From positions 1-64,000 of the forward strand of contig NZ_VTOM01000025.1 of assembly GCF_009765365.1 (NCBI RefSeq): DNA of 64,000 nucleotides, read 5' to 3'. Positions 1 to 7,495 of the stretch are shown piece by piece. The notes beneath the pieces are model-generated. The model was not told the DNA's origin. It worked only from the letters and a program-made list of their open reading frames with translations, and searched no databases. The DNA is from Antarcticirhabdus aurantiaca (GTDB lineage: Bacteria > Pseudomonadota > Alphaproteobacteria > Rhizobiales > Rhizobiaceae). The translations under genes and the position numbers were made by a program. The first letter of the stretch is position 1. The number at the start of each line of letters is the position of its first letter.

Positions 1-2
1 GC

Positions 3-125
3 GACAACGTGACGATGGACGTCAAGCTGATCGTTCCGATCGCGATGGAGGAGAAGCTGCGCTTCGCCATCCGCGAAGGCGGCCGCACCGTCGGCGCCGG
101 CATCGTCGCCTCCATCGTCGAGTAA
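3..125 (+). CDS. tuf: Elongation factor Tu, C-terminal end (5' truncated by window)
   Basis: The last 40 codons of EF-Tu, the GTPase that delivers aminoacyl-tRNA to the ribosome. The visible residues carry the near-invariant domain III tail: [15 protein letters not shown] followed by RTVGAG and a final IVE. The gene starts outside the window, so copy number and start cannot be judged. An intrinsic terminator hairpin follows 18 bases after the stop. The next gene is a glycosyltransferase rather than tRNA-Trp/secE/nusG, so this copy is not the one that leads into the secE-nusG operon. The identification is secure from the highly conserved tail. Confidence 0.95.
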   Translation, partial: DNVTMDVKLIVPIAMEEKLRFAIREGGRTVGAGIVASIVE

Positions 126-143
126 GACGACTTAGCATCAGGC

Positions 144-170
144 GGCGCGGGATCATCTCCCGCGCCGTTT
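144..170 (+). terminator. Rho-independent terminator after tuf
   Basis: A perfect 9-bp GC-rich stem (144-152 pairing with 158-166) has a 5-base loop and is followed by GTTT. It lies just after the tuf stop codon and separates tuf from the downstream glycosyltransferase gene. The T tract is short, so efficiency is uncertain. Confidence 0.7.
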
Positions 171-238
171 CGATTCGGGCGGGCGCCCCATCTCCGGGCG
201 CCGCCCGCACCTCCTCCGGATACACAAGGGCGGGACCC

Positions 239-925
239 ATGATCGAACGTGCGCGCGTCTTCATCGGCTTCGATTCGAAGGAGGTCGTCGCAACCCACGT
301 CCTCGCTCAGAGCATCCTCGAGAAGTCGAGCATTCCCGTCGAGTTCGTGCCGATCGTCCTCAGCCAGCTCGGCGGCATCTTCACCCGCGAGCGCAACGCG
401 CTCCAGACCACCGAGTTCTCCTTCTCGCGCTTCCTCGTGCCGGCTCTCAGCGACTTCCAGGGCTGGAGCCTGTTCATGGACTGCGACATGCTGATGCGCG
501 CCGACATCGCCGAACTCTGGGCGCTGCGCGACGACAGGTACGCGGCGATGTGCGTCAAGCACGACTACCAGCCGAAGGTCGAGACGAAGTTCCTCGGACA
601 GGTGCAGACCAAGTACGAGAAGAAGAACTGGTCGAGCGTCATCCTGTTCAACAACGCCAAGTGCACGGCGCTGACGACGGACTACGTCAACACCGCGACC
701 GGCCTCCAGCTCCACCAGTTCAAGTGGCTGGAGAACGACGACCTGATCGGCGAGCTGCCGGCGTCCTGGAACTGGCTGGTCAACGAATACGACTACGACC
801 CGAACGCCAAGAACGTCCATTTCACCGACGGCGGCCCGTACTTCGACGAGTACAAAGAAGACGACTACGCCGACGAATGGTTCGCCGCGCGCGAGCGCAC
901 GCTCGCCGTGACGCAGCGGAGCTGA
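239..925 (+). CDS. GT-A fold glycosyltransferase (GT8-like)
   Basis: A 228-residue soluble protein. The N-terminus (ARVFIGFDSKE, then a hydrophobic beta strand) and the DCD triad at residues 81-83, inside LFMDCDMLM, fit the nucleotide-sugar/metal-binding DxD motif of GT-A glycosyltransferases. A later segment rich in Trp and Asn (LPASWNWLV) and a final HFTDGGPYF segment resemble the acceptor and His regions of GT8-like enzymes. No signal peptide or membrane segment is seen. The ATG lies after the tuf terminator. It is followed by two paralogous genes that resemble GT29 sialyltransferases, so the three probably form a small surface-glycan module. Donor and acceptor sugars are unknown. Confidence 0.7.
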   Translation: MIERARVFIGFDSKEVVATHVLAQSILEKSSIPVEFVPIVLSQLGGIFTRERNALQTTEFSFSRFLVPALSDFQGWSLFMDCDMLMRADIAELWALRDDRYAAMCVKHDYQPKVETKFLGQVQTKYEKKNWSSVILFNNAKCTALTTDYVNTATGLQLHQFKWLENDDLIGELPASWNWLVNEYDYDPNAKNVHFTDGGPYFDEYKEDDYADEWFAARERTLAVTQRS

Positions 926-952
926 GCTGAGCCGCAGGCGGGGCGAACGATC

Positions 953-1837
953 ATGGCCGAGACCGGCATCGCGGCGTTGGCCGACATCTCGACGCTGACC
1001 ACCGACCCCAAGGGCTTCTTCGCGCCCTATTCCTCGGTGGTCCTCGTCGCCAACAGCCGCGACGCCGTCGGCATCCTGGAGTCGCAGGAGCTGGGCGAGC
1101 GCCCGCTCTTCATCTTCTTCAACCGCGTCTACCGCATCCTGTCGCAGCGCTACGACGGCGACTGCATGCTGATCTCGCGCTCCTCGCCGGTCGGCTCCAG
1201 CCTCGTCTACCGCAAGGAACTGCCGGACGTGCTCTCGCTCGTCGAGGGCAAGGGCTTTCGCGGCATCATCAACGTGCGCGCCCGCGACAAGGAGCGGCTG
1301 AGCCCGGCCGAGGATTTCCAGGGGCGCCCGGTCGCCTTCCTCGACCTCGCCGACTGGGCGAAGGCGATCTATCCGAAGGGACGGCGCATGCCGTCCTCGG
1401 GCTTCGCCGTGGCCGCCTGGCTCGCGCAGCAGAAGATCGAGCGGCCGATCTATCTCGCCGGCTTCACGGGTGTTCGCGAGGCGCAGTGGCGCGTCTTCGA
1501 CGCGCATGACTGGAGCTGGGAGCAGGTCGTCCTCCACATCATGTTCAAGAAGGACATGCTGCGGGACGCCGGCGTCGGGCGCACGGTCGGCGACTGGCCG
1601 GTGCGCGAGCTTCTCGGCTATTTCGGCGACATCACCTATGACGACTTCCACGTCGCGTCCGCCGAGGCCCTGTCGCACCGGCTCGGCGGCACCAACCGGG
1701 TGATCGACCACATCTATTCCTCGCTGAAGGTCCAGCTCGCCATCCGCGACTTCTTCCGCCGCATCCGCCCGCGCTCGCGCAAGGCCCGGACGCGCGACCG
1801 GCTCCTCAAGGAGCAGCAGCAGAACGAAGGCGGCTGA
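953..1837 (+). CDS. GT29 (sialyltransferase)-like protein, paralogue 1
   Basis: A 294-residue protein with no family I recognise outright. Its spaced motifs match the order seen in GT29 sialyltransferases. VANS (residues 32-35) with FFNR (55-58) resembles the L-motif VxNS...MN. PSSG (147-150) leading to LAGF (168-171) resembles the S-motif. H185-x4-E190 resembles the HxxxxE of motif VS. The C-terminus is strongly basic (RIRPRSRKARTRDR), perhaps for membrane or nucleic-acid contact. It is 28 bases from the upstream glycosyltransferase and 4 bases from a paralogue with the same motifs, consistent with one transcript. The GT29 link is my inference from motif order; the donor may not be CMP-sialic acid. 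Confidence 0.5.
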   Translation: MAETGIAALADISTLTTDPKGFFAPYSSVVLVANSRDAVGILESQELGERPLFIFFNRVYRILSQRYDGDCMLISRSSPVGSSLVYRKELPDVLSLVEGKGFRGIINVRARDKERLSPAEDFQGRPVAFLDLADWAKAIYPKGRRMPSSGFAVAAWLAQQKIERPIYLAGFTGVREAQWRVFDAHDWSWEQVVLHIMFKKDMLRDAGVGRTVGDWPVRELLGYFGDITYDDFHVASAEALSHRLGGTNRVIDHIYSSLKVQLAIRDFFRRIRPRSRKARTRDRLLKEQQQNEGG

Positions 1838-1841
1838 GGTC

Positions 1842-2687
1842 ATGTCCGGGGCGGGCGAGGGGGCCGCTTTCGGCGAGGGCGAGGCGCTCTCGCGTTTCGA
1901 CGGCTTCGAACGGGTGATCCTCGTCGCCAACAGCGACGCCGTCGACATCGCCGACCTCCAGGCCCGCCACGCCGGCGCGCTCTTCGTCTTCTTCAACAAG
2001 GTCTACAAGGTCCTTGGTCGGCCCTTCGCCGGCGACGCCGTGCTCGTCGCCCGCTCCGGTCCGGCCGGGGCCAACATCGTCTACCGCCGCGAGGTGGCGG
2101 ACGTCCTGCGGCTCGTTTCCGGTCCGAAGTTCCGCGGGATCGTCAACCTGCGCGTCGGGGCGCAGGAGCGCTTCAGCCCGGCCGCGGACTTCGAGGGCGC
2201 CACCGTCGCCCACCTCGATCTCCAGCCGATGTTTGCCGGCTTCTATCCGTCGACCCACGTGCCGACGAGCGGCTTCGCGCTGGCCCTGGCGCTGGCCGAG
2301 CGTTTCGGGCCGGGCCGAGTGGTGCTCGCCGGCTTCACGGCGCGGCGCAGCGAGGCCTGGAAGCTCTTCCACGACCACGACTGGACCTTCGAGCAGGTGG
2401 CGATGCGGGCGCTGGCGCGCAGCGGCCTCATCGCGATGGAGCCTGGCCGGGGCGAGCGCTCGCCCTTCGACGCGCTCTGCGAGCGGTTTCCCGCCGTGTC
2501 TCGCGAGACGGTGGCGCTGGTCGCGGCGGAGGTGCTTGGCGAGCGGCTCGAGGGCACGAACATGGCGGTGGACCGGCTCGTGTCGGTGACGAAGCCGCTG
2601 GCGCGCGTCGACAAGGCGCTGAGGGCCCTGAAGCCCAGGACGCGCAAGGCGAAGCTGGCGGACGCCGCGACGAAGCCGGCGACCTGA
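1842..2687 (+). CDS. GT29 (sialyltransferase)-like protein, paralogue 2
   Basis: A 281-residue tandem paralogue of the preceding gene. The shared framework runs VANS (28-31), FFNK (50-53), IVYRRE versus LVYRKE, FRGI, PTSG (141-144), LAGF (162-165), H179-x4-E184, and GTNMAVDR near the C-terminus versus GTNRVIDH. Both end in a basic tail (RTRKAK). The divergence suggests an old duplication with both copies kept under selection and perhaps different acceptors. It starts 4 bases after the previous stop, so the pair is probably translationally coupled. It ends 45 bases before the RNase P RNA gene. The GT29-like fold is inferred from motif order only. Confidence 0.5.
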   Translation: MSGAGEGAAFGEGEALSRFDGFERVILVANSDAVDIADLQARHAGALFVFFNKVYKVLGRPFAGDAVLVARSGPAGANIVYRREVADVLRLVSGPKFRGIVNLRVGAQERFSPAADFEGATVAHLDLQPMFAGFYPSTHVPTSGFALALALAERFGPGRVVLAGFTARRSEAWKLFHDHDWTFEQVAMRALARSGLIAMEPGRGERSPFDALCERFPAVSRETVALVAAEVLGERLEGTNMAVDRLVSVTKPLARVDKALRALKPRTRKAKLADAATKPAT

Positions 2688-2732
2688 CCGCCGCGCCTTG
2701 ACAGCGTGGACGGCGGCGTGCACCACCCACCC

Positions 2733-3140
2733 GCCAGTCGGCTGGGCGGCCGCTCGCGCAAGTGCCGAAAGGCCGCGCGGGAGGAAAGTCCGGGCTCCAC
2801 GGAGAAACGGTGCCGGATAACGTCCGGCGGGGGCGACCCTAGGGAAAGTGCCACAGAGAACAGACCGCCCCGCCCGCCGGCCCACAAGCGCCGGCATCGT
2901 CGCGGGGTAAGGGTGAAACGGTGGGGTAAGAGCCCACCGCGCCTTCGGCAACGCGGGCGGCAGGGCAAACCCCACCGGGAGCAAGACCGAATAGGGACGA
3001 CGCGGCGGCAACGCCGCCCTTCTCCGGGGATCGTCGTCGTCCGGGTGGGTTGCTAGAGGCGTCGCGCGAGCGGCGTCCCAGAGGAATGGTCGCCGGGCGG
3101 CGAAAGTCGCTCACAGAACCCGGCTTACAGGCCGGCTGGC
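2733..3140 (+). ncRNA. rnpB: RNase P RNA (M1 RNA, class A)
   Basis: The catalytic RNA of ribonuclease P, which removes 5' leaders from tRNA precursors. The hallmark GAGGAAAGTCCGGGCTCC segment sits at 2781-2798 and the conserved 3' CACAGAACCCGGCTTACAGG segment at 3111-3130. The ends were set by helix P1: 2733-2741 pairs with 3132-3140 over 9 positions with one G-U. Other recognisable parts are GCGGGGTAAGGGTGAAACGGTGGGGTAAGAGCCCACC in two pieces around 2900-2940 and the AGAGGAATGGTCGCC block near 3080. The length (about 408 nt) and the position just ahead of mraZ both fit rhizobial genomes. Exact transcript ends may differ by a few bases. Confidence 0.95.
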
Positions 3141-3193
3141 ACTTCGACCCTTCGCCCGCCGACCGGCCCGCTGGGCCGATCTCCCACCGCGTC

Positions 3194-3210
3194 GTGGGGC
3201 TCCGCCCCAC
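3194..3210 (+). terminator. Hairpin downstream of rnpB (possible terminator)
   Basis: A perfect 7-bp stem GTGGGGC/GCCCCAC with a TCC loop lies 54 bases after the end of RNase P RNA. There is no T tract, so it may be a 3'-end processing or stabilising hairpin rather than a true intrinsic terminator. Confidence 0.4.
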
Positions 3211-3474
3211 ACCTTGCAGCGCGGCCTTTCAGGGCTTGGGTTCGAGCAGGCTCGCCGCCCGATCCTGTGCCGTCCGTGCATCTTTGTTGCTCTCCAGCCA
3301 CAGTCCCTGAGCGATTGCGCGGCAAAAGAATCGCCCGGCCAGGCGCTTCGAATCCATTGTCCGAAATCGGCCAAGCGCCCGGCGCAGCGATGTTTTTCCC
3401 GCCCGGGCAGGGAGGCGTCCGCGCGCCGGTTGCTGCATTGCAACCGTTTTCGGCGCGTTTGGAAAACATCAATC

Positions 3475-3489
3475 TTAACGGCAGTTTAA
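3475..3489 (+). promoter_or_regulatory. CtrA-type box upstream of mraZ
   Basis: TTAA (3475-3478), seven bases, TTAA (3486-3489) is an exact match to the full CtrA consensus TTAA-N7-TTAA. It lies in a relatively AT-rich part of an otherwise GC-rich region, about 275 bases ahead of mraZ. CtrA is the alphaproteobacterial cell-cycle master regulator and is known to control division genes. Binding here is predicted only. Confidence 0.55.
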
Positions 3490-3542
3490 GCATCTTTCGT
3501 CAGCATGGCTGAAGCCTTTCGCGGAGCCCCGGTGGAGCCCGT

Positions 3543-3567
3543 TCCCATTGACGCCCATGGTGTCCCA
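3543..3567 (-). promoter_or_regulatory. MraZ box (three TGGGN repeats, minus strand)
   Basis: Three copies of TGGGN, read on the minus strand (CCCA at 3544-3547, 3554-3557 and 3564-3567), are separated by exactly 5 bases, giving a 10-base period. This matches the described MraZ operator, three TGGGN repeats with 5-nt spacers, which lets the ring-shaped MraZ contact successive helical turns. It lies about 195 bases upstream of mraZ and so probably autoregulates the dcw operon. The orientation relative to the transcript was not compared with other genomes. Confidence 0.65.
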
Positions 3568-3762
3568 TGCTACTTCACGGCTCATCGGACGACGGCCGAA
3601 CGGGGCCGATTTTTCCAGCACACGAGCGGAGTTTTGCATCTCGCAAAGCCACGGGACGAGGCCTTCCGGCTTCGACTCAGCGCCCGTTCTTTGCCCGGCT
3701 TCCGGCCGGTGAAGCGGGGGCGTTGACGGCGTGCGAGCCGAAGGGGTGGGTCGAAGCGCTTG

Positions 3763-4224
3763 ATGCACCGGTTCCTGTCGAACTGGACGAACGGCGTGGA
3801 CGCCAAGGGACGGGTCTCCGTTCCGGCTTCCTTTCGGCAGGTGCTGGCTGCGCGCGGCGTGAACGAGCTCTTCGCCATCCAGGCGATCGGGCGGCCGGCG
3901 ATCGACGTCGGCGGACCGGACCTCCTGGAGCGGTACGAGAAGCGCATGGAAGAGGTCGACCCGTTCAGCCAGGCCTACCAGGACCTCGCGCTGTTCGCCT
4001 TCGGCGACGGCAAGTTTCTGAAATACGATGCGGAAGGGCGGATCGGCGTGAACGACTTCATTCGCTCCCATACTGGGATCACGGATCAGGTCGTGTTCGT
4101 CGGTGCCCGGGATCACTTCCAGCTCTGGGAGCCCGCCCGCTTCGAGACCTATCGGGGAGAAGCGCGCGAGCGGCTGCTGGCCGGCCGCATGGGCGCGTCT
4201 CCCACGCAGCGATCACCGGAATGA
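3763..4224 (+). CDS. mraZ: Transcriptional regulator MraZ
   Basis: A 153-residue DNA-binding protein, first gene of the dcw cluster, that represses its own operon in other bacteria. Two AbrB-like repeats are visible: N-terminal [22 protein letters not shown] and a second copy around [20 protein letters not shown] (both shown in part), each carrying the D-x-x/E-x-GR signature. I chose ATG 3763, which gives the usual MxRFLS start; a TTG directly before it would add one residue. An AAGGGG ribosome-binding site is at 3741-3746. The stop overlaps the rsmH start (ATGA). A matching triple-repeat MraZ operator lies about 195 bases upstream. Confidence 0.95.
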   Translation: MHRFLSNWTNGVDAKGRVSVPASFRQVLAARGVNELFAIQAIGRPAIDVGGPDLLERYEKRMEEVDPFSQAYQDLALFAFGDGKFLKYDAEGRIGVNDFIRSHTGITDQVVFVGARDHFQLWEPARFETYRGEARERLLAGRMGASPTQRSPE

Positions 4225-5258
4225 TGGCGGGCCACGGCGGCCGTGCGAGCGGCTCCGTTGGCGGACCGGCTCGCCACATTCCGGTGCTCCTTGCTCCCGT
4301 TCTTGCCGAGCTGAAGCCGGCACCCGGCGAGCGCCACCTCGACGGCACCTTCGGGGCCGGCGGCTACACCCGTGCGATCCTCGATGCCGGCGCGAGCGTC
4401 ATCGCGCTCGACCGCGACCCGACGGCCATCGCCGGCGGCGCCGCGATGCAGGCCGAGTACGGCGAGCGCCTGCGCCTCGTCTCGTCCCGCTTCTCGGCGC
4501 TCGACGCCGTGGCGGAGGAGGAGGGCTTCGCGCCGCTCGACGGCGTCGTCCTCGACATCGGCGTGTCCTCCATGCAGATCGACGAGGCGGACCGGGGGTT
4601 CTCCTTCCAGAAGGACGGTCCGCTCGACATGCGCATGGGCGGGCAGGGGCCGAGCGCGGCCGATGCCGTCAACCGGCTGAAGGCCGGCGACCTCGCCCGC
4701 GTCCTGTCCTTCCTGGGCGAGGAGCGTCAGGCCGGGCGGATCGCGCGCGCCATCGAGGCGCGCCGGGCGGAGAAGCCCTTCGAAACGACGCTGGATCTGG
4801 CGGCCGCCGTCGGCCGCGTCGTCGGCCGCAAGCCCGGCGACCGCATCGATCCGGCGACGCGCACCTTTCAGGCGCTGCGCATCTACGTCAACGACGAGCT
4901 CGGCGAGCTGGCCCGCGCGCTGATCGCCGCGGAGCGGGTGCTGAAGCCCGGTGGGCGGCTGGTGGTCGTCACCTTCCATTCGCTGGAGGACCGGATCGTC
5001 AAGCGCTTCCTGCGCGAGCGCTCCACGCCGCCCTCCGGCTCGCGCCATCTGCCCGACGTCGCCACCCGGCCGCTGAGCTTCGCCTCCCGCAACAAGGCGA
5101 TCGAGGCGAGCGAGTCCGAGGCCGCGGAGAACCCGCGCGCCCGCTCGGCCAAGCTCCGCTCCGCCATCCGCACAGATGCTGCGCCCCTGGGCGACGCCGA
5201 CCCACTCGCCTTCGCCGACCTGCCCTCCCTCGTTTCCCTTAGCCAAGTCGGGGCCTGA
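4221..5258 (+). CDS. rsmH: 16S rRNA (cytosine(1402)-N(4))-methyltransferase RsmH
   Basis: A 345-residue SAM-dependent methyltransferase that N4-methylates C1402 in the decoding centre of 16S rRNA. Key segments: [10 protein letters not shown] at the N-terminus, the SAM-binding loop [20 protein letters not shown], the [11 protein letters not shown] motif, GPLDMRMG, and late [15 protein letters not shown]. The start ATG overlaps the mraZ stop by four bases; a second ATG follows at once, so the first residue is ambiguous by one. The C-terminal 50 residues are alanine/arginine rich, as in other alphaproteobacteria. ftsL begins 7 bases after the stop. Confidence 0.95.
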   Translation: MMAGHGGRASGSVGGPARHIPVLLAPVLAELKPAPGERHLDGTFGAGGYTRAILDAGASVIALDRDPTAIAGGAAMQAEYGERLRLVSSRFSALDAVAEEEGFAPLDGVVLDIGVSSMQIDEADRGFSFQKDGPLDMRMGGQGPSAADAVNRLKAGDLARVLSFLGEERQAGRIARAIEARRAEKPFETTLDLAAAVGRVVGRKPGDRIDPATRTFQALRIYVNDELGELARALIAAERVLKPGGRLVVVTFHSLEDRIVKRFLRERSTPPSGSRHLPDVATRPLSFASRNKAIEASESEAAENPRARSAKLRSAIRTDAAPLGDADPLAFADLPSLVSLSQVGA

Positions 5259-5265
5259 TCCGTCC

Positions 5266-5649
5266 ATGCTGAAGACGATCAACATCGCGCTCATCTGCGC
5301 CGTTCTCGGCGCCGCGAGCTGGACCTACAAGATCAAGCACGATGCCGGCCTCATCGAGGACGAGCTCGCCAAGGTCGAGCGCCAGATCGACCTCGAGAAG
5401 GAGACGATCACGCTGCTGGAGGCCGATTGGAGCCTCCTCGATCAGCCCGAGCGCCTGCAGCGCGTGGCCGAGTCCTACAAGGAGACGCTGAAGCTGGAGC
5501 CGCCGCGGCCCGACCAGGTCGTCGACCTCGACGGCCTGCCCGCTCCCCCGCCGCCCCCTGAGGCCACCGAAGAGGACGAGGACGGCGAAGCGCCGGCCGC
5601 CAAGCCGGTCGCCCAGCGCGTCGCGCAGGCCGAAAGGGCGGCCCGATGA
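5266..5649 (+). CDS. ftsL: Cell division protein FtsL
   Basis: A 127-residue bitopic membrane protein of the divisome (FtsQLB subcomplex). It has a short N-terminus, one membrane segment around residues 4-20 (INIALICAVLGAASWTY), then a charged heptad-rich coiled coil (LIEDELAKVERQIDLEKETI) containing the conserved alphaproteobacterial LEADWSLLDQPERL signature near residues 50-64. An acidic/proline tail follows (APPPPPPEATEEDEDGE). ATG 5266 gives this compact form and lies 7 bases after rsmH. The stop overlaps ftsI by four bases. FtsL is poorly conserved; the call rests on position plus the LSxPxRL-like motif. Confidence 0.9.
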   Translation: MLKTINIALICAVLGAASWTYKIKHDAGLIEDELAKVERQIDLEKETITLLEADWSLLDQPERLQRVAESYKETLKLEPPRPDQVVDLDGLPAPPPPPEATEEDEDGEAPAAKPVAQRVAQAERAAR

Positions 5650-7394
5650 TCGCTCCGCTCGCCCGTCGCCTGTCCGCCGGCGCCGCGTCCCTGCGCGCGG
5701 CCGTGCCCTTCCTCGCCAAGCCAGCGCCGGCCCGAAAGTCGGCCGCCACCGGCCGGCCGGAGATCGATCGCAACCGCAGCCGCTACGGCATCGCGATCGG
5801 CGTCTTCTGCGTGGTCTACGGCGTCATCGGCGGCCGGCTCGTCATGTGGGGCGCGGCCGACGCCAGCGCTTCGGCCTATGCCGGCTTCCGCGACCAGATC
5901 CAGGCGGCGCGGCCCGACATCACCGACCGCTACGGCACGGTTCTGGCGACCGACATCAAGACCGCCTCGCTCTTCGCCGAGCCCAAGAACATCGCGGATC
6001 CCGACGAGGCCACCGAGGCGCTCCTCACGGTCCTGCCGGAGCTCGACGCGCGCGACGTGCGCCGCAAGCTGTCCTCCAAGGCCGGCTTCGTCTGGCTGAA
6101 GCGCGAGCTGACGCCCGCCCAGCAGCAGCAGATCCTCGACCTCGGCCTGCCCGGCATCGCCTTCCGCACGGAAAAGCGCCGCTTCTATCCGGGCTTCGAG
6201 ACCGCCTCCCACGTCGTCGGCCACGTCAACGTCGACAACCAGGGCATCGCGGGAATGGAGAAGTACATCGACGGTCAGGGCTACCTGGCGCTCCAGAATT
6301 CGGGCCTGGCGGTGGGCACCGAACTGGAGCCGGTGCGCCTCTCGATCGACCTGCGCGTCCAGCACATCGTGCGCGACGAGCTGGCGGCCGCGATGAAGCG
6401 CTACCACGCGATCGCGGCCGGCGGCGTCATCATGGACGTCCATACCGGCGAGATCCTCGCCATGTCGTCGCTGCCCGACTACGACCCCAACCAGCCCGCC
6501 CAGGCGCTGGAGAAGGATCGGATGAACCGCATGTCGGCGGGCGTCTTCGAGATGGGCTCGACCTTCAAGTCCTTCACGACCGCCATGGCCCTCGACAGCG
6601 GCAAGGCGACGCTGAACTCGGTCTTCGACACGAGCCCCTTCCGCGTGGCGGGCTTCACGATCAAGGAGTTCCACTCCAAGCACCGGCCGCTCTCGGTGCC
6701 GGAGATCTTCAAGTACTCCTCCAACGTCGGCTCGGCGCACGAGGCCGACCTCGTCGGGGTCGACGGCCACAAGGAGTTCCTGACCCGCATGGGCCTCCTG
6801 TCGAAGCTCCACACGGAGCTTCCCGAGGTCGCCATGCCGACCCAGCCCCGGGCCTGGAAGAAGATCAACTCGATGACGATCTCCTACGGCCACGGCGTGT
6901 CGACGACGCCGCTGCAGACGGCGGTCGCGGCCGCCGCGCTGATGAACGGCGGCAAGCTGATCCCGCCGACCTTCCTGCCGCGCACGCGGGAGGAGGCCGA
7001 CCAGCTCGCCGTCCAGGTCGTGTCGGCCAAGACCAGCGACGACATGCGCTATCTCTACGAGCTGAACGGCAAGGAAGGCTCGGGCAAGGGCGCCGCGGTT
7101 CCGGGCTTCCGCGTCGGCGGCAAGACGGGCACGGCCGAAAAGGTCGTCAACGGCCACTATGTTGGCAACAAGCGCTTCAACGCCTATCTCGCCGCCTTTC
7201 CGATTGAGAACCCGCAATACGTCGTGCTGGTCGTCGTCGACGAGCCGCAGCCGGAAGAGGGCAAGGGCACCGGCGCGACCGCCGCCTCCAACGCCGCCCC
7301 GACCGTGGGCGCGATCATCCGCCGCGCCGGTACGCTTCTCCACGTGAAGCCGGACTTCGGGCCGGAAGGAAAGGCCTTGCTCGTGTCCTACTGA
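5646..7394 (+). CDS. ftsI: Septal peptidoglycan transpeptidase FtsI (PBP3)
   Basis: A 582-residue class B penicillin-binding protein that cross-links septal peptidoglycan together with FtsW. One membrane segment lies near residues 42-60 (IAIGVFCVVYGVIGGRLV), followed by the pedestal domain (RPDITDRYGTVLATD) and the transpeptidase domain. Active-site motifs are all present: S305-T-F-K308 (SxxK), S358-S-N360 (SxN) and K493-T-G-T496 (KTG). ATG overlaps the ftsL stop. An intrinsic terminator lies about 55 bases past its stop, unusual inside this cluster. Confidence 0.96.
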   Translation: MIAPLARRLSAGAASLRAAVPFLAKPAPARKSAATGRPEIDRNRSRYGIAIGVFCVVYGVIGGRLVMWGAADASASAYAGFRDQIQAARPDITDRYGTVLATDIKTASLFAEPKNIADPDEATEALLTVLPELDARDVRRKLSSKAGFVWLKRELTPAQQQQILDLGLPGIAFRTEKRRFYPGFETASHVVGHVNVDNQGIAGMEKYIDGQGYLALQNSGLAVGTELEPVRLSIDLRVQHIVRDELAAAMKRYHAIAAGGVIMDVHTGEILAMSSLPDYDPNQPAQALEKDRMNRMSAGVFEMGSTFKSFTTAMALDSGKATLNSVFDTSPFRVAGFTIKEFHSKHRPLSVPEIFKYSSNVGSAHEADLVGVDGHKEFLTRMGLLSKLHTELPEVAMPTQPRAWKKINSMTISYGHGVSTTPLQTAVAAAALMNGGKLIPPTFLPRTREEADQLAVQVVSAKTSDDMRYLYELNGKEGSGKGAAVPGFRVGGKTGTAEKVVNGHYVGNKRFNAYLAAFPIENPQYVVLVVVDEPQPEEGKGTGATAASNAAPTVGAIIRRAGTLLHVKPDFGPEGKALLVSY

Positions 7395-7448
7395 CACTGG
7401 CAGCGATTCGGGCAAAACGTTAAAGCGTTTCGTCAAGCATGAGGTTCG

Positions 7449-7479
7449 GGGCCGACCGTTCGCGCGGTCGGCCCTTTTT
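7449..7479 (+). terminator. Intrinsic terminator between ftsI and murE
   Basis: A perfect 10-bp stem (7449-7458 with 7465-7474) with a 6-base loop TTCGCG is followed by five T residues. It is a textbook rho-independent terminator lying only 16 bases upstream of the murE ATG. It would split the dcw transcript or act as a partial attenuator lowering mur expression relative to ftsI. Confidence 0.8.
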
Positions 7480-7495
7480 GCGAGTGACGGCGGCG

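Larger units (their letters stand above)
3141..3762. other. Long non-coding region between rnpB and mraZ (leader/regulatory region)
   Basis: A 622-base stretch with no convincing gene. Short open frames here lack ribosome-binding sites and recognisable sequence. It holds the rnpB 3' hairpin near 3200, a relatively AT-rich segment near 3460-3500 with a TTAA-N7-TTAA site, and a triple CCCA repeat with 10-base period at 3544-3567. The division-cluster promoter is presumably near 3440-3540, giving a long untranslated leader (about 200 nt or more) before mraZ. No riboswitch fold was recognised. Confidence 0.6.

Noticed and set aside
1806-3011. Minus-strand open frame spanning paralogue 2 and part of rnpB
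   Set aside because: It crosses a structured RNA gene and lacks protein-like sequence.
3505-3726. Short open frames between rnpB and mraZ
   Set aside because: They overlap the predicted MraZ box and lack start signals; more likely untranslated leader.
3567-4220. Upstream extension of the rsmH frame through mraZ
   Set aside because: It overlaps mraZ completely; RsmH homology begins only after ATG 4221.
7439-7495. Earlier in-frame ATG for murE
   Set aside because: It would place the intrinsic terminator inside the coding region and add residues not typical for MurE.
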